DNA of 64,000 nt. Source: Photobacterium leiognathi. Its GTDB lineage: Bacteria > Pseudomonadota > Gammaproteobacteria > Enterobacterales > Vibrionaceae. Positions 38,746 through 49,168 of this stretch are shown here, one piece after another; the stretch's first letter is position 1, and every line of letters starts with the position of its first letter. Location: positions 682,001-746,000 of the forward strand of contig NZ_CP131601.1 of NCBI RefSeq assembly GCF_030685535.1. The letters are read 5' to 3'. The notes under the pieces are model-generated. The model made no database searches and was not told the DNA's origin. It saw nothing but the letters and a program-made list of their open reading frames with translations. A program made the translations under genes and the position numbers.

Positions 38746-38760
38746 GTGTATAAGAGACAG

Positions 38761-38770
38761 GCTAAAGAGC
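38761..38770 (+). repeat. Target-site duplication, right copy
   Basis: GCTAAAGAGC, identical to 37248-37257. Joining the flanks after removing the IS and one copy rebuilds ATAAGCCAGCT-AAAG-AGCTGGCTTAT, an 11-bp stem followed on the minus strand by TTTTGT: the original ychF terminator. Confidence 0.88.
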
Positions 38771-38809
38771 TGGCTTATGAATGTTTATATGCTTTTTACA
38801 GGTGAAAAA

Positions 38810-39901
38810 TTACACGTTGAAGCGGAAGTGAACAACGTCACCATCTTTAACGATGTATTCTTTACCTTCTAGACGCCATTTGCCTGCTTCTTTAGCACCA
38901 GCTTCACCACCACAGTTGATGTAGTCGTCGTAACCGATAACTTCAGCACGGATGAAACCTTTTTCGAAGTCTGTGTGGATCACACCAGCCGCTTTTGGTG
39001 CTGTTGCACCTACAGGGATAGTCCATGCACGAACTTCTTTCACACCAGCAGTGAAGTAAGTTTGCAGTGAAAGTAGCTCGTAGCCAGAACGGATCACGCG
39101 GTTTAGACCCGGCTCTTCGATACCAAGATCAGCTAGGAACTCTTCACGATCAGCATCATCAAGCTCTGCAATTTCAGACTCGATTGCCGCACATACAGGA
39201 ACAACAACGGCATTTTCTTGTGCCGCACGTTCCATTACTGCGTCTAGGAATGGGTTATTTTCAAAACCATCTTCGTTTACGTTAGCAATGTACATGGTTG
39301 GCTTAAGCGTTAGGAAGTGCAGGTAATCAATTGCTACTTTTTCTTCTTTAGTTAGCTCAAGCGCACGTAGCATGCCACCCTCAGTTAGGTGAGGTAGCAT
39401 TTTCTCTAGTACTTTGATTTCGAATTTAGCATCGTTGTCACCACCTTTAGCACGCTTAGCTAAACGCTGAATAGCACGCTCACAAGTGTCTAAGTCAGCC
39501 ATTGCTAGCTCAAGGTTGATGATATCCATGTCTTCTAGCGGATCGATACGACCAGCAACGTGTACGATATTGTCGTTTTCGAAACAACGAACAACGTGAC
39601 CAATTGCATCTGTTTCACGGATGTTAGCTAGGAATTTGTTACCTAGACCTTCACCTTTAGATGCACCAGCAACTAGGCCCGCGATATCAACAAATTCCAT
39701 TGTCGTTGGCAGAATACGTTCTGGTTTAACGAAAACTGCTAGAGCATCCATACGAGGATCTGGAACAGGTACTACACCTGTGTTTGGTTCAATAGTACAG
39801 AACGGGAAGTTTGCTGCTTCAATGCCCGCTTTAGTTAAGGCGTTGAATAGAGTTGACTTACCAACGTTTGGTAGACCTACGATACCGCATTTAAAACCCA
39901 T
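38810..39901 (-). CDS. ychF: Redox-regulated ATPase YchF (OLA1 family)
   Basis: A 363-residue Obg-related P-loop protein that hydrolyses ATP and binds ribosomes. G1 motif [14 protein letters not shown] at residues 6-19, a coiled-coil insertion (about 130-200) and a C-terminal TGS domain (about 280-363). YchF represses the oxidative stress response in E. coli. Downstream of pth as usual. Its terminator has been split by the IS. Confidence 0.95.
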   Translation of the reverse strand: MGFKCGIVGLPNVGKSTLFNALTKAGIEAANFPFCTIEPNTGVVPVPDPRMDALAVFVKPERILPTTMEFVDIAGLVAGASKGEGLGNKFLANIRETDAIGHVVRCFENDNIVHVAGRIDPLEDMDIINLELAMADLDTCERAIQRLAKRAKGGDNDAKFEIKVLEKMLPHLTEGGMLRALELTKEEKVAIDYLHFLTLKPTMYIANVNEDGFENNPFLDAVMERAAQENAVVVPVCAAIESEIAELDDADREEFLADLGIEEPGLNRVIRSGYELLSLQTYFTAGVKEVRAWTIPVGATAPKAAGVIHTDFEKGFIRAEVIGYDDYINCGGEAGAKEAGKWRLEGKEYIVKDGDVVHFRFNV

Positions 39902-39996
39902 GGTTTAAAACCCTTTTGGTGATTATTCTGTGTAACAACTCAACTATAGTACGAATGACTGCACTATAGCGGCAAAATAGAAGTCGATTGGCTTGG

Positions 39997-40587
39997 CTAT
40001 TCTGCTTTAAATGAATGTAGGCGGTTTTGCGCCTTTGTTAAGCCGTCTTTGAGCAATAAATCAATACAGCGAACAGATTCATCTACTGCTGCATCAATCA
40101 GTTCTTGCTCTTTAGCTGGTGCTTTACCAAGTACGTAGCCAGCGACTTTGTTTTTATCGCCCGGGTGACCGATAGCGATCCTCAAGCGATAGAAATCTTT
40201 ATTGTTGCCCATTTTGCTGATGATATCGCGAAGGCCATTATGACTACCGTGACCACCACCTTTTTTGAATTTCGCAACACCAGGTGGTAGGTCGAGTTCA
40301 TCGTGAGCAACAAGAATTTCTTCTGGTTTAAATTGGAAGAAATTTGCTAACGCAGCCACAGACTTACCTGACAGGTTCATGAAAGTGGTTGGGATCAATA
40401 AGCGAAGATCCTGCCCGTTGGTTGTAATTCGACCCGTTAAGCCAAAGTATTTTGGATCGGGGCGAAGCGTTACATTGTGAACGCGTGCTAGCTCTTCTAC
40501 TACCCATGCACCTGCATTATGGCGAGTTCTAGCATACTCTTGACCCGGATTTGCTAGGCCAACAAGTAAACGAATATTATTACTCAC
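39997..40587 (-). CDS. pth: Peptidyl-tRNA hydrolase
   Basis: A 196-residue enzyme that frees tRNA from peptidyl-tRNAs dropped by ribosomes. [20 protein letters not shown] carries the catalytic His at about residue 23, followed by FMNLSGKSV and HDELDLPPG. Its neighbours ychF and prs are conserved. A separate promoter is likely because 229 bp and the prs terminator precede it. Confidence 0.95.
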   Translation of the reverse strand: MSNNIRLLVGLANPGQEYARTRHNAGAWVVEELARVHNVTLRPDPKYFGLTGRITTNGQDLRLLIPTTFMNLSGKSVAALANFFQFKPEEILVAHDELDLPPGVAKFKKGGGHGSHNGLRDIISKMGNNKDFYRLRIAIGHPGDKNKVAGYVLGKAPAKEQELIDAAVDESVRCIDLLLKDGLTKAQNRLHSFKAE

Positions 40588-40756
40588 GTTTATCTCTCTT
40601 GTTATATACGCCAGTAACTATGCTGGTTGTACTTGTGTTGAAAGTAGTGATGAGTTACTGGGAGTCGGGCTCAAAACGCGCCATATATTATATCAAATTA
40701 ACTAAAATTGATACGACTGTGCTTTAGCGGTTATTTTTGACTGCTTGATAAAAGAA

Positions 40757-40780
40757 AACGCCCCGCAAAAGCGAGGCGTT
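40757..40780 (-). terminator. Terminator of prs
   Basis: AACGCCCCGC / GCGAGGCGTT stem with an AAAA loop on the plus strand; minus strand continues TTTTCTTTT. Confidence 0.85.
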
Positions 40781-40816
40781 AAATAATAGCGACGTTAATA
40801 TTTAACTTTTAACGTA

Positions 40817-41764
40817 TTAGTGCTCAAACATTGCTGAGATTGACTCTTCGTTGCTAATACGACGAATAGCTTCAGCTAGCATGCCTGATAGTGTTAATAC
40901 AGAAACTTTACCTGTCGCTTCGATCTCTTTCGTCAGCGTAATTGAGTCAGTTACGATGATTTCATCAATCACAGACTCACGAATGTTCTCTAGTGCACTA
41001 CCTGAGAATACTGGGTGAGTAGCGTATGCAAATACACGTTTCGCACCACGCTCTTTTAGCGCTTCTGCTGCTTTACATAGGGTACCGCCAGTATCGATCA
41101 TGTCATCAACGATGATACAGTCACGACCTTCAACGTCACCGATTAGGTGCATTACTTGAGATACGTTAGCACGTGGACGACGCTTATCGATGATAGCGAT
41201 ATCTGTGTCATCAAGTAGTTTTGCAATAGCACGAGCACGTACAACACCACCGATGTCTGGTGATACCACAACTGGATCTTGAAGATCTTTTGCTAGCATG
41301 TCTTCTAAAAGAACTGGGCTACCAAATACGTTATCTACAGGAACATCGAAGAAGCCTTGGATTTGCTCAGCGTGTAGGTCAACAGTAAGAACACGGTCAA
41401 CACCCACATTAGAAAGGAAATCAGCAACTACTTTTGCAGTGATTGGCACACGAGCAGAGCGAACGCGGCGGTCTTGGCGAGCATAACCAAAGTATGGAAT
41501 TACTGCTGTAATACGGCCAGCTGAAGCGCGGCGTAGTGCATCGATCATAACAACCAGTTCCATTAGGTTGTCGTTCGTTGGTGCACAAGTTGATTGGATA
41601 ATGAATACGTCGCTACCACGTACGTTTTCATTAATTTGTACACATACTTCACCATCGGAGAAACGGTTAACCGTTGCATCTCCCAATGAAATATAAAGAC
41701 GATCAGCGATGCGTTGGGCTAGTTCTGGTGTTGCGTTACCAGCAAACAGCTTCATATCAGGCAC
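40817..41764 (-). CDS. prs: Ribose-phosphate pyrophosphokinase (PRPP synthase)
   Basis: A 315-residue enzyme making PRPP from ribose 5-phosphate and ATP for nucleotide, His and Trp synthesis. Seen: [28 protein letters not shown], and the PRPP-binding loop [14 protein letters not shown] near residue 215. The frame is open to 41806, but GTG at 41764 with GAGG 8 nt upstream gives the exact family length; the ATG at 41755 is an alternative. It follows ispE after 32 nt. Confidence 0.95.
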   Translation of the reverse strand: MPDMKLFAGNATPELAQRIADRLYISLGDATVNRFSDGEVCVQINENVRGSDVFIIQSTCAPTNDNLMELVVMIDALRRASAGRITAVIPYFGYARQDRRVRSARVPITAKVVADFLSNVGVDRVLTVDLHAEQIQGFFDVPVDNVFGSPVLLEDMLAKDLQDPVVVSPDIGGVVRARAIAKLLDDTDIAIIDKRRPRANVSQVMHLIGDVEGRDCIIVDDMIDTGGTLCKAAEALKERGAKRVFAYATHPVFSGSALENIRESVIDEIIVTDSITLTKEIEATGKVSVLTLSGMLAEAIRRISNEESISAMFEH

Positions 41765-41796
41765 GGTGTAAACCTCAGGTTGCGTCCAAGTTGTAA

Positions 41797-42675
41797 TTAC
41801 TGACAATCCGTAGAATGTGCGGCTAAGGCTGTCATAAGAGGAGACGTGTTGACACCTTTTGCGACAAATCCGTGGAGCCAGTCAGGTAAAATTTTCAAAA
41901 TTGCGTTGGCTTCTTCCTGCGTATTAAACTCCGAAAATACACAAGCGCCAGTGCAGGTCAATCTTGATGGCGCGTATTCTAACAGCCACGAAAGCGCCTG
42001 ATCAACCTCGGGATTAAGACTTCTTACAATTTTCTCGCAATCGTTTTCGTAAACTCCGCGTAACAGGGCATCTAGACTGCGTTTTTCTGTATTTCTTGGA
42101 AGATCTGGATGGGTGAAAATATCAACAGTTGCGATGCTAATATCGGGTTTGGCTACTAAAAACCATTTTTCTTCTGGCTCTGCTGGCTGTAATTTTTCAC
42201 CAACACCTTCAGCAAATGCACTGGTACCACGTACAAAAACGGGCACATCGGCACCTAATTTCAAACCAATTTCAGCCAGTTCATCAACAGAAAGGTTGGT
42301 TTGCCATAAATGGTTAAGGGCTACGAGTGTGGTTGCTGCATTAGAAGAGCCGCCACCAAGACCACCACCCATAGGTAGAATTTTATCTATATGGATGTCC
42401 GCCCCTAAATCACAGTTAGCGGCTTGACGAAGTGCTTCAGCTGCTCGGTAGATCAAATTATCTTCTGTTTTAACACCTTTAATCGCAGGTGTTAGAAGGA
42501 TCTGGTTATCACGGCGTGGTGTGATAGTGAGGGTATCGCCATAATCGACAAACTGGAAAAGGGTTTGTAGATCGTGGTAGCCATTTGGGCGTTGACCTGT
42601 GATGTATAAAAATAGATTGAGTTTAGCGGGTGCTGGGCATTGGCTAGCAACATCAAAAGGGATGTTTTGACTCAT
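41797..42675 (-). CDS. ispE: 4-diphosphocytidyl-2-C-methyl-D-erythritol kinase
   Basis: A 292-residue GHMP kinase, the fourth step of the MEP isoprenoid pathway. [20 protein letters not shown] near the N-terminus and the ATP loop [17 protein letters not shown] near residue 100 are both intact. It lies between lolB and prs, the conserved arrangement, and probably shares their transcript. Confidence 0.95.
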   Translation of the reverse strand: MSQNIPFDVASQCPAPAKLNLFLYITGQRPNGYHDLQTLFQFVDYGDTLTITPRRDNQILLTPAIKGVKTEDNLIYRAAEALRQAANCDLGADIHIDKILPMGGGLGGGSSNAATTLVALNHLWQTNLSVDELAEIGLKLGADVPVFVRGTSAFAEGVGEKLQPAEPEEKWFLVAKPDISIATVDIFTHPDLPRNTEKRSLDALLRGVYENDCEKIVRSLNPEVDQALSWLLEYAPSRLTCTGACVFSEFNTQEEANAILKILPDWLHGFVAKGVNTSPLMTALAAHSTDCQ

Positions 42676-42720
42676 GCAATGCTCGTGTGTTTGAGGGTTA
42701 CGGTAAAATTTTACGCTAAT

Positions 42721-43311
42721 TTAGTTAGCTAACCATTGTGATATTTTTATTCTAACTTGCAGTTCACCTTGGCTCAGAATCATCTGTGTTGGTAATGCAG
42801 GGGTGTGGTCATTATACGTGTTGTAATGCATTTCCCATACTTGACCATTAATGTCTTTAGCTAAATAAGCAACTTGATCGTTGTTGTTCAATTGGTAAGT
42901 ATCAGCACGAGTTGGTAAGCCAATGAGCCAATCTCGCATTTGTGATAGAGGCAATTGAAGTCCCGTTATCTCTTTAACCAGTTGGGTTGCATCTGTGCCG
43001 TGATAGGTTTTCCCATCAGGATCAACCAAGGTCACATTGTTAGGCTTCGAGTTTAAATTTAATACGGTTTTGAACATTTTGATAAGGATTAATTGGTATT
43101 CATCGTTGTGATTTTTCCAATTAAATGTCAGCTGAATACGTTGCTCAGGACTGTAAAAGCCAAACACACCTTTCGCTTGATAATCGGTGAGGCTTTTTAG
43201 CTGGGTTTGATGGGTTTTCCAATCTACTTTTTGGGTGTTTTTCGGCGTTTGTGCACAGCCTGATAATAAGGCAAACGTGATAGCTATAAAGGCTATATTA
43301 CGTAATTTCAT
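42721..43311 (-). CDS. lolB: Outer-membrane lipoprotein receptor LolB
   Basis: A 196-residue lipoprotein that accepts lipoproteins from LolA and inserts them in the outer membrane. Signal peptide with lipobox LSGC (Cys19), then an open beta-barrel domain with VDWKTHQTQLKSLTDYQAKGVFGF. Divergent from hemA, with ispE and prs downstream. LolB works on the products of Lnt, which is also encoded in this window. Confidence 0.92.
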   Translation of the reverse strand: MKLRNIAFIAITFALLSGCAQTPKNTQKVDWKTHQTQLKSLTDYQAKGVFGFYSPEQRIQLTFNWKNHNDEYQLILIKMFKTVLNLNSKPNNVTLVDPDGKTYHGTDATQLVKEITGLQLPLSQMRDWLIGLPTRADTYQLNNNDQVAYLAKDINGQVWEMHYNTYNDHTPALPTQMILSQGELQVRIKISQWLAN

Positions 43312-43528
43312 GATGACAGCTCGTAATAAGAATGAGCCAAAACAATAGCGATTATTTTAATTAAAGCCAAATAATAACCAAAAATAACGAGGAAATTAGG
43401 CGCTTAAGGCAAGAAAAATGCCATCATTATTGATTGATTTCGTCAGCTACCTTTTATTACGTCAGGGCATCAAGTAAAATCCCTCTCTCTTAGATTTTTT
43501 TCACAAGCGAAGTGGGTACACCGTCTCC

Positions 43529-44791
43529 ATGACCTTGCTTGCATTAGGAATCAACCACAAAACAGCTTCTGTTGATTTACGTGAAAAAGTGGCATTTTCT
43601 CCAGAAAAGCTCACTTTGGCGTTGCAGCAGCTGAAAAACCACCCTGAAGTATTAAGTGGGGTTATAGTTTCTACTTGTAACCGTACTGAAGTTTACTGTG
43701 AAATTTCACAGTCAGGGCCGGGTGTGATCATTGACTGGTTGACCAAATTTCATCAGATCACAGCCGAAGAACTGATGCCAAGCCTGTACTTTCATGAAGA
43801 GCAAGCAGCAGCACGTCATTTAATGCGTGTTGCTTGTGGCCTAGATTCGTTAGTATTGGGCGAGCCGCAAATCCTAGGACAGGTGAAGCAGTCTTATTCG
43901 GAATCAAAAGACATTGAAGCAGTAGGTGGCACCTTAGAAAAGCTGTTTCAAAAAACCTTTACAGTAGCGAAACGCGTACGTACGGAAACAGATATTGGTG
44001 GTAATGCCGTATCTGTGGCTTATGCTGCGTGTTCTTTAGCGCGCCAAATTTTTGAGTCTTTATCCGGTGTTACTATTTTACTGGTAGGTGCGGGTGAAAC
44101 GATTGAATTAGTTTCTCGTCATGTTGTTGAACAGGGCTGTAACAGTTTAATTGTGGCTAACCGTACTCGTGAGCGTGCTGAAGGTATTGCGCGTGAATTC
44201 GGTGCTGAGGTGATCAGCTTAGAAGAAATTCCTGAGCATCTTCACCGAGCAGATATTGTGATCAGCTCAACGGCGAGTCCATTACCGATTGTTGGTAAAG
44301 GCATGGTTGAAGCGGCACTGAAGCAACGTCGTCACCAGCCTATGCTGTTGGTCGATATTGCTGTTCCACGTGATATTGAACAACAAGTTGGCGAATTGAA
44401 CGATGCTTACTTATATTCTGTTGATGATCTTCACTCGATTGTAGAGAAGAACCGTGAGCAGCGTAAGGTTGCAGCCATTCAGGCTGAAGCCATTGTAAGT
44501 GAAGAAAGTGCAGCGTTTATGCAATGGCTACGCTCACTAGAAGCCGTTGATAGTATTCGTGATTATCGTCAATTTGCCGACCAAATTAAACAGGAGTTGC
44601 TACAACGTAGCCTCCAAGCCATTGCTAATGGTACCGATCCTGAGAAGGCCTTAGCAGAGCTCAGTAACAAACTGACCAATAAGCTTATCCATGCTCCAAC
44701 CAAAGCTATGCAGCAGGTCGCTAAAAATGGCGAATCTGACAAATTAGTGGTGATCCGTGAAGCTCTCGGTCTGGATTCCTATAACGATTAG
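43529..44791 (+). CDS. hemA: Glutamyl-tRNA reductase
   Basis: A 420-residue enzyme reducing glutamyl-tRNA to glutamate-1-semialdehyde, the first step of haem synthesis. Catalytic cysteine in [12 protein letters not shown] near residue 50, NADPH-binding [12 protein letters not shown] near 190, and a C-terminal dimerisation helix. The N-terminus [19 protein letters not shown] is the region that targets HemA for haem-dependent proteolysis. prfA follows after 43 nt. Confidence 0.96.
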   Translation: MTLLALGINHKTASVDLREKVAFSPEKLTLALQQLKNHPEVLSGVIVSTCNRTEVYCEISQSGPGVIIDWLTKFHQITAEELMPSLYFHEEQAAARHLMRVACGLDSLVLGEPQILGQVKQSYSESKDIEAVGGTLEKLFQKTFTVAKRVRTETDIGGNAVSVAYAACSLARQIFESLSGVTILLVGAGETIELVSRHVVEQGCNSLIVANRTRERAEGIAREFGAEVISLEEIPEHLHRADIVISSTASPLPIVGKGMVEAALKQRRHQPMLLVDIAVPRDIEQQVGELNDAYLYSVDDLHSIVEKNREQRKVAAIQAEAIVSEESAAFMQWLRSLEAVDSIRDYRQFADQIKQELLQRSLQAIANGTDPEKALAELSNKLTNKLIHAPTKAMQQVAKNGESDKLVVIREALGLDSYND

Positions 44792-44834
44792 TAGTTGATC
44801 GCCTTTGGCTTTCGCTAAGCACGATTAGAAGATT

Positions 44835-45923
44835 ATGAAGCAATCAATTTTAGTTAAATTAGAAACTCTTGTTGAACGTTATGAAGAAGTTCAACATCTC
44901 CTTGGTGATCCTGATGTACTTGCGGATCAAAACCGTTTTCGTGCGTTATCAAAAGAATACTCACAGTTAGAAGAAGTAACCAAGTGTTTCCAAGCTTACC
45001 AACAAGCGAAAGAAGACTTAGTTGCCGCTGAAGAGATGGCACAAGAAGACGACGCAGAAATGCGTGAAATGGCACAAGAAGAGATCAAAGAAGCGAAAGC
45101 TGAAATTGAGCGTCTAGCAGATGAACTTCAAGTGCTATTGCTGCCTAAAGATCCAAACGATGATCGCAACTGTTTCGTGGAAATTCGTGCTGGTGCTGGC
45201 GGTGATGAAGCAGGTATTTTCGTCAGTGATCTATTCCGTATGTACAGCAAGTACGCAGAGCGTCGTGGCTGGCGTGTAGAAGTGATCAGCGAAAACCGTG
45301 CAGAGCAAGGTGGTTACAAAGAAATGATCGCAAAAGTGAACGGCGACGGTGCTTACGGTATCTTGAAGTTTGAGTCAGGCGGTCACCGTGTACAACGTGT
45401 TCCTGCAACGGAGTCTCAAGGTCGTGTTCACACATCAGCATGTACTGTTGCTGTGCTACCTGAAGTGCCAGAAGCTGAAATTCCAGAGATTAACACGGGC
45501 GATCTGAAAATCGATACCTTCCGTTCATCAGGTGCAGGTGGTCAGCACGTTAACACCACCGACTCTGCTATTCGTATTACTCACTTACCAACAGGTATTG
45601 TGGTTGAATGTCAGGATGAGCGTTCACAGCATAAGAACAAAGCAAAAGCGATGTCTGTACTTGCTGCGCGTATCATTAAAGCGGAAGAAGAAAAGCGTCA
45701 CGCTGAAGAGGCAAGCACTCGTCGTAACCTACTAGGTTCAGGTGATCGTTCTGACCGTATTCGTACTTACAACTACCCACAAGGTCGTGTTTCAGATCAC
45801 CGTATTACGCTAACACTTTACCGTTTAAATGAAGTGATGGAAGGCGATCTAGACGCACTAATTCAACCTGTTCTACAAGAGCACCAAGCGGATCAGCTTG
45901 CTGCAATGGCTGAGCAAAACTAA
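44835..45923 (+). CDS. prfA: Peptide chain release factor 1
   Basis: A 362-residue factor that ends translation at UAA and UAG. The codon-reading tripeptide PAT is in [12 protein letters not shown] near residue 187 and GGQ in GAGGQHVNT near 235. Its TAA stop overlaps the prmC start (TAATG), so the methyltransferase that modifies this GGQ glutamine is translationally coupled. Confidence 0.96.
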   Translation: MKQSILVKLETLVERYEEVQHLLGDPDVLADQNRFRALSKEYSQLEEVTKCFQAYQQAKEDLVAAEEMAQEDDAEMREMAQEEIKEAKAEIERLADELQVLLLPKDPNDDRNCFVEIRAGAGGDEAGIFVSDLFRMYSKYAERRGWRVEVISENRAEQGGYKEMIAKVNGDGAYGILKFESGGHRVQRVPATESQGRVHTSACTVAVLPEVPEAEIPEINTGDLKIDTFRSSGAGGQHVNTTDSAIRITHLPTGIVVECQDERSQHKNKAKAMSVLAARIIKAEEEKRHAEEASTRRNLLGSGDRSDRIRTYNYPQGRVSDHRITLTLYRLNEVMEGDLDALIQPVLQEHQADQLAAMAEQN

Positions 45924-46777
45924 TGCCTCGTAGCATTGAACAGGTTTTAAAACAAACAACAGCACAATTATCAACGGCGGGCTCAGATAGCCCGCAGTTA
46001 GATAGTGCTGTTTTGCTATGTCATGTTCTCGATAAACCGCGTAGCTATTTACTGACATGGTAAGAAAAACAGCTTGATGATGCCCAATATGAGGCATTTC
46101 AAGCGTTACTCACCCGTCGTATTAATGGTGAGCCTGTAGCTTACATTATTGGCGAACGTGAGTTTTGGTCACTGTCATTAAAGGTTTCACCATCAACATT
46201 GATTCCACGTCCTGATACTGAACGTTTAGTTGAGCTGGCATTAGAAAAAATTTCAGCTTCAGCTACTAAAGTATTGGATTTAGGTACAGGTACAGGTGCT
46301 ATTGCTTTAGCGATTGCATCTGAATGTCCAATGTTGCAAGTAACAGGCATCGATTTACGTCAAGAAGCGGCTGATTTAGCGCTAGAAAATAGCCAACGTT
46401 TATCAATTTCAAATACTCGCTTTTTAGCGGGCAGTTGGTATTCACCGTTACAACAAAATGAAACGTTTGATGTGATTGTGAGTAATCCACCTTATATTGA
46501 TGAAGCTGATCCGCACCTTGTTCAAGGCGATGTTCGTTTTGAACCAAAGAGTGCGCTAGTCGCTGACGATAACGGTTTAGCTGATATTCGCATTATCAGC
46601 GATCAAGGACGACAACATTTGGCTATCGGTGGTTGGTTATTGATGGAGCATGGCTTTGAGCAGGGCTCTGCAGTACGTGAGATTTTAGCGCAGCTTGGAT
46701 ACCAACAAGTTTCTACCAGTCAAGATTATGCAGGACTCGATCGAGTAACGATGGGTTGCTGGCAAGGAGAAAAATAG
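45923..46777 (+). pseudogene. prmC: Release-factor glutamine methyltransferase PrmC, interrupted by in-frame TAA
   Basis: The 284-codon reading frame starts at the ATG overlapping the prfA stop and agrees with PrmC throughout, including REFWSL, LIPRPDTE, SAM motif DLGTGTGAIALAIASE and catalytic NPPY in VSNPPYIDE. Codon 47 (46061-46063) is TAA, between LLTW and EKQLDDAQ, where relatives have a sense codon; TCA to TAA would be one base change. The stop separates the release-factor-binding helical domain from the catalytic domain. No good in-frame ATG follows for about 130 codons; the nearest candidate is TTG at 46199. Either a sequence error, a damaged gene or read-through; I cannot tell which. 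Confidence 0.88.
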
Positions 46778-47164
46778 ATGATGATGTATATGGCGATGAA
46801 ACACATTCACTTAGTGGCAATTGCACTGAGTGTGCTGTTATTCGTAACCCGCTATATCATGATGATGGCAAACTCATCACTGTTGAATAAAAAGTTTTTT
46901 AAAGTCACTCCCCATATTGTTGATACGATTTTATTAGCATCAGGTGTGGCACTTATCTTTATTACTGGTTTTATGCCGTTTACCGCAGCAAATGGCTGGC
47001 TAACAGAAAAACTAACGTGTGTGCTGGCTTACATTGCCCTTGGTTATGTCACGCTGCACATGGGTAAGAACAAAGTCTTTAAGACGTTTGCCTTTTTAGG
47101 TGCGTTGGGTTGGGTATTTTTAGCTGCACAATTGGCGGTCACTAAGACGTCGATTTTCGGTTAA
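46778..47164 (+). CDS. sirB2: SirB2 family membrane protein
   Basis: A 128-residue protein with four predicted transmembrane helices (about 10-28, 45-65, 75-95, 100-120), including KHIHLVAIALSVLLFVTRY. It begins directly after the prmC stop, as ychQ/sirB2 does in E. coli. Described as an invasion-gene regulator in Salmonella, but its molecular role is unknown. Several closely spaced ATGs make the exact start uncertain. Confidence 0.85.
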   Translation: MMMYMAMKHIHLVAIALSVLLFVTRYIMMMANSSLLNKKFFKVTPHIVDTILLASGVALIFITGFMPFTAANGWLTEKLTCVLAYIALGYVTLHMGKNKVFKTFAFLGALGWVFLAAQLAVTKTSIFG

Positions 47165-47177
47165 GTTAGGTTAGATC

Positions 47178-47987
47178 ATGATGCAGTTTAATGAAGATGA
47201 ACTCAATTCTCGCCCATTAGTGGACGGAGCTATTGAGATGATGGCGGAAATTGATCCTGAATTTCCAGCCCATTGGGTGCAATTAAAGTTATCTCAATTA
47301 GCTCAAGAAGCCGAACACGCGTTAATGGAAGAGCTCGATCCTCGCCTTCGTTTAGAAGGGCTATTACGCTTATTTTATCGTGAGTGGGGTTTTCAAGGCG
47401 ATCATCAGCAATACTTTTCATCAGATAATGTATTTTTAGATAAGGTATTGGAGCGCCGTAAAGGGATCCCTGTTAGCTTAGGTGCACTGTTTGTTTATCT
47501 AGCACAGCATCTTGATCTCCCTGTAGAAAGTGTAGGCTTCCCGACGCAATTTTTATTAAAGGCGACATGGACAGAAGGTGATGTGCAATACATCAACCCG
47601 TTTGATGGTGAGTTTGTAAGCACTCATATTTTACGTAGTTGGTTGATTGGTCATCGAGGCCCGTTTACTGAATTAAAGCCGGAATATTTAGAAACACAGC
47701 AGAATCACGAAATTCTTGTTCGTTGGTTAACTGTGATGAAAAGTGCGCTGCTTCGAGAAGAGCATTTCACTGACGCTTTACGTTGTAGTGATTTAGCGCT
47801 GTTATTTAGCCCTGGCGATCCTCATGAGATCCGCGACCGTGGCTATATTTATCAGCAACTCGACTGTAGTCATGCCGCTGCAATGGATTATTCATACTTT
47901 ATTGAACAATGCCCTGAAGATCCGGCTGCCGATTTACTCAAAACGCAAGTAGAGACGCTCTTTGATGAGCCTTTGACTCTGCACTAA
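47178..47987 (+). CDS. sirB1: SirB1 family protein (transglutaminase-like fold with TPR)
   Basis: A 269-residue soluble protein: an N-terminal transglutaminase-like region (about 30-160) with VLERRKGIPVSLGALFVYLAQ, and C-terminal tetratricopeptide-like helices (about 175-265). The usual Cys of transglutaminases is not at the expected place, so catalysis is doubtful. It stands between sirB2 and kdsA, as E. coli ychA does. Confidence 0.85.
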   Translation: MMQFNEDELNSRPLVDGAIEMMAEIDPEFPAHWVQLKLSQLAQEAEHALMEELDPRLRLEGLLRLFYREWGFQGDHQQYFSSDNVFLDKVLERRKGIPVSLGALFVYLAQHLDLPVESVGFPTQFLLKATWTEGDVQYINPFDGEFVSTHILRSWLIGHRGPFTELKPEYLETQQNHEILVRWLTVMKSALLREEHFTDALRCSDLALLFSPGDPHEIRDRGYIYQQLDCSHAAAMDYSYFIEQCPEDPAADLLKTQVETLFDEPLTLH

Positions 47988-48857
<870 letters not shown>

Positions 48858-48875
48858 GTTTATCAGCTTCTCTTT

Positions 48876-48909
48876 AAAGCCCAGTGATGATGAATCACTG
48901 GGCTTTTTT
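48876..48909 (+). terminator. Terminator of the hemA-kdsA operon
   Basis: AAAGCCCAGTGAT / ATCACTGGGCTTT, a 13-bp stem with a short loop and six T. Confidence 0.92.
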
Positions 48910-49168
48910 GTGCCAATAGCATGATAAAACGTTTGTTTTGTATGATAAGTATTCGATTTATTAAAATTCAAAAAACATAAAAATACGATATTTTATTCTA
49001 TCTTTGACTTGTTTTTTTGAAGTTAAATTTCACTAATTTAAATAAATACAGTTGGTATGCTTTTGAGGTATCTGTTTTTATGGTGTGATGTTTGTCTCAC
49101 TGTTTTTGAAACTTGTCGGCTGTGGTTTCATACTTGCCGCAGCATTTTATTCGAGCAGAGAGTTTCCC

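Larger units (their letters stand above)
37258..38760 (-). mobile_element. IS4-family, IS50/Tn5-like insertion sequence, complete (1503 bp)
   Basis: Bounded by imperfect 19-bp inverted repeats: CTGTCTCTTGATCACAAGT (left) and, reversed, CTGTCTCTTATACACAAAT (right), 15 of 19 identical. The right end agrees with the engineered Tn5 mosaic end at 17 of 19 positions, and the left end shares the first 14 bases of the IS50 inside end, including its GATC. One intact transposase gene and a 10-bp target duplication suggest a recent, probably functional insertion. It interrupts the hairpin that terminates ychF transcription. Confidence 0.95.
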
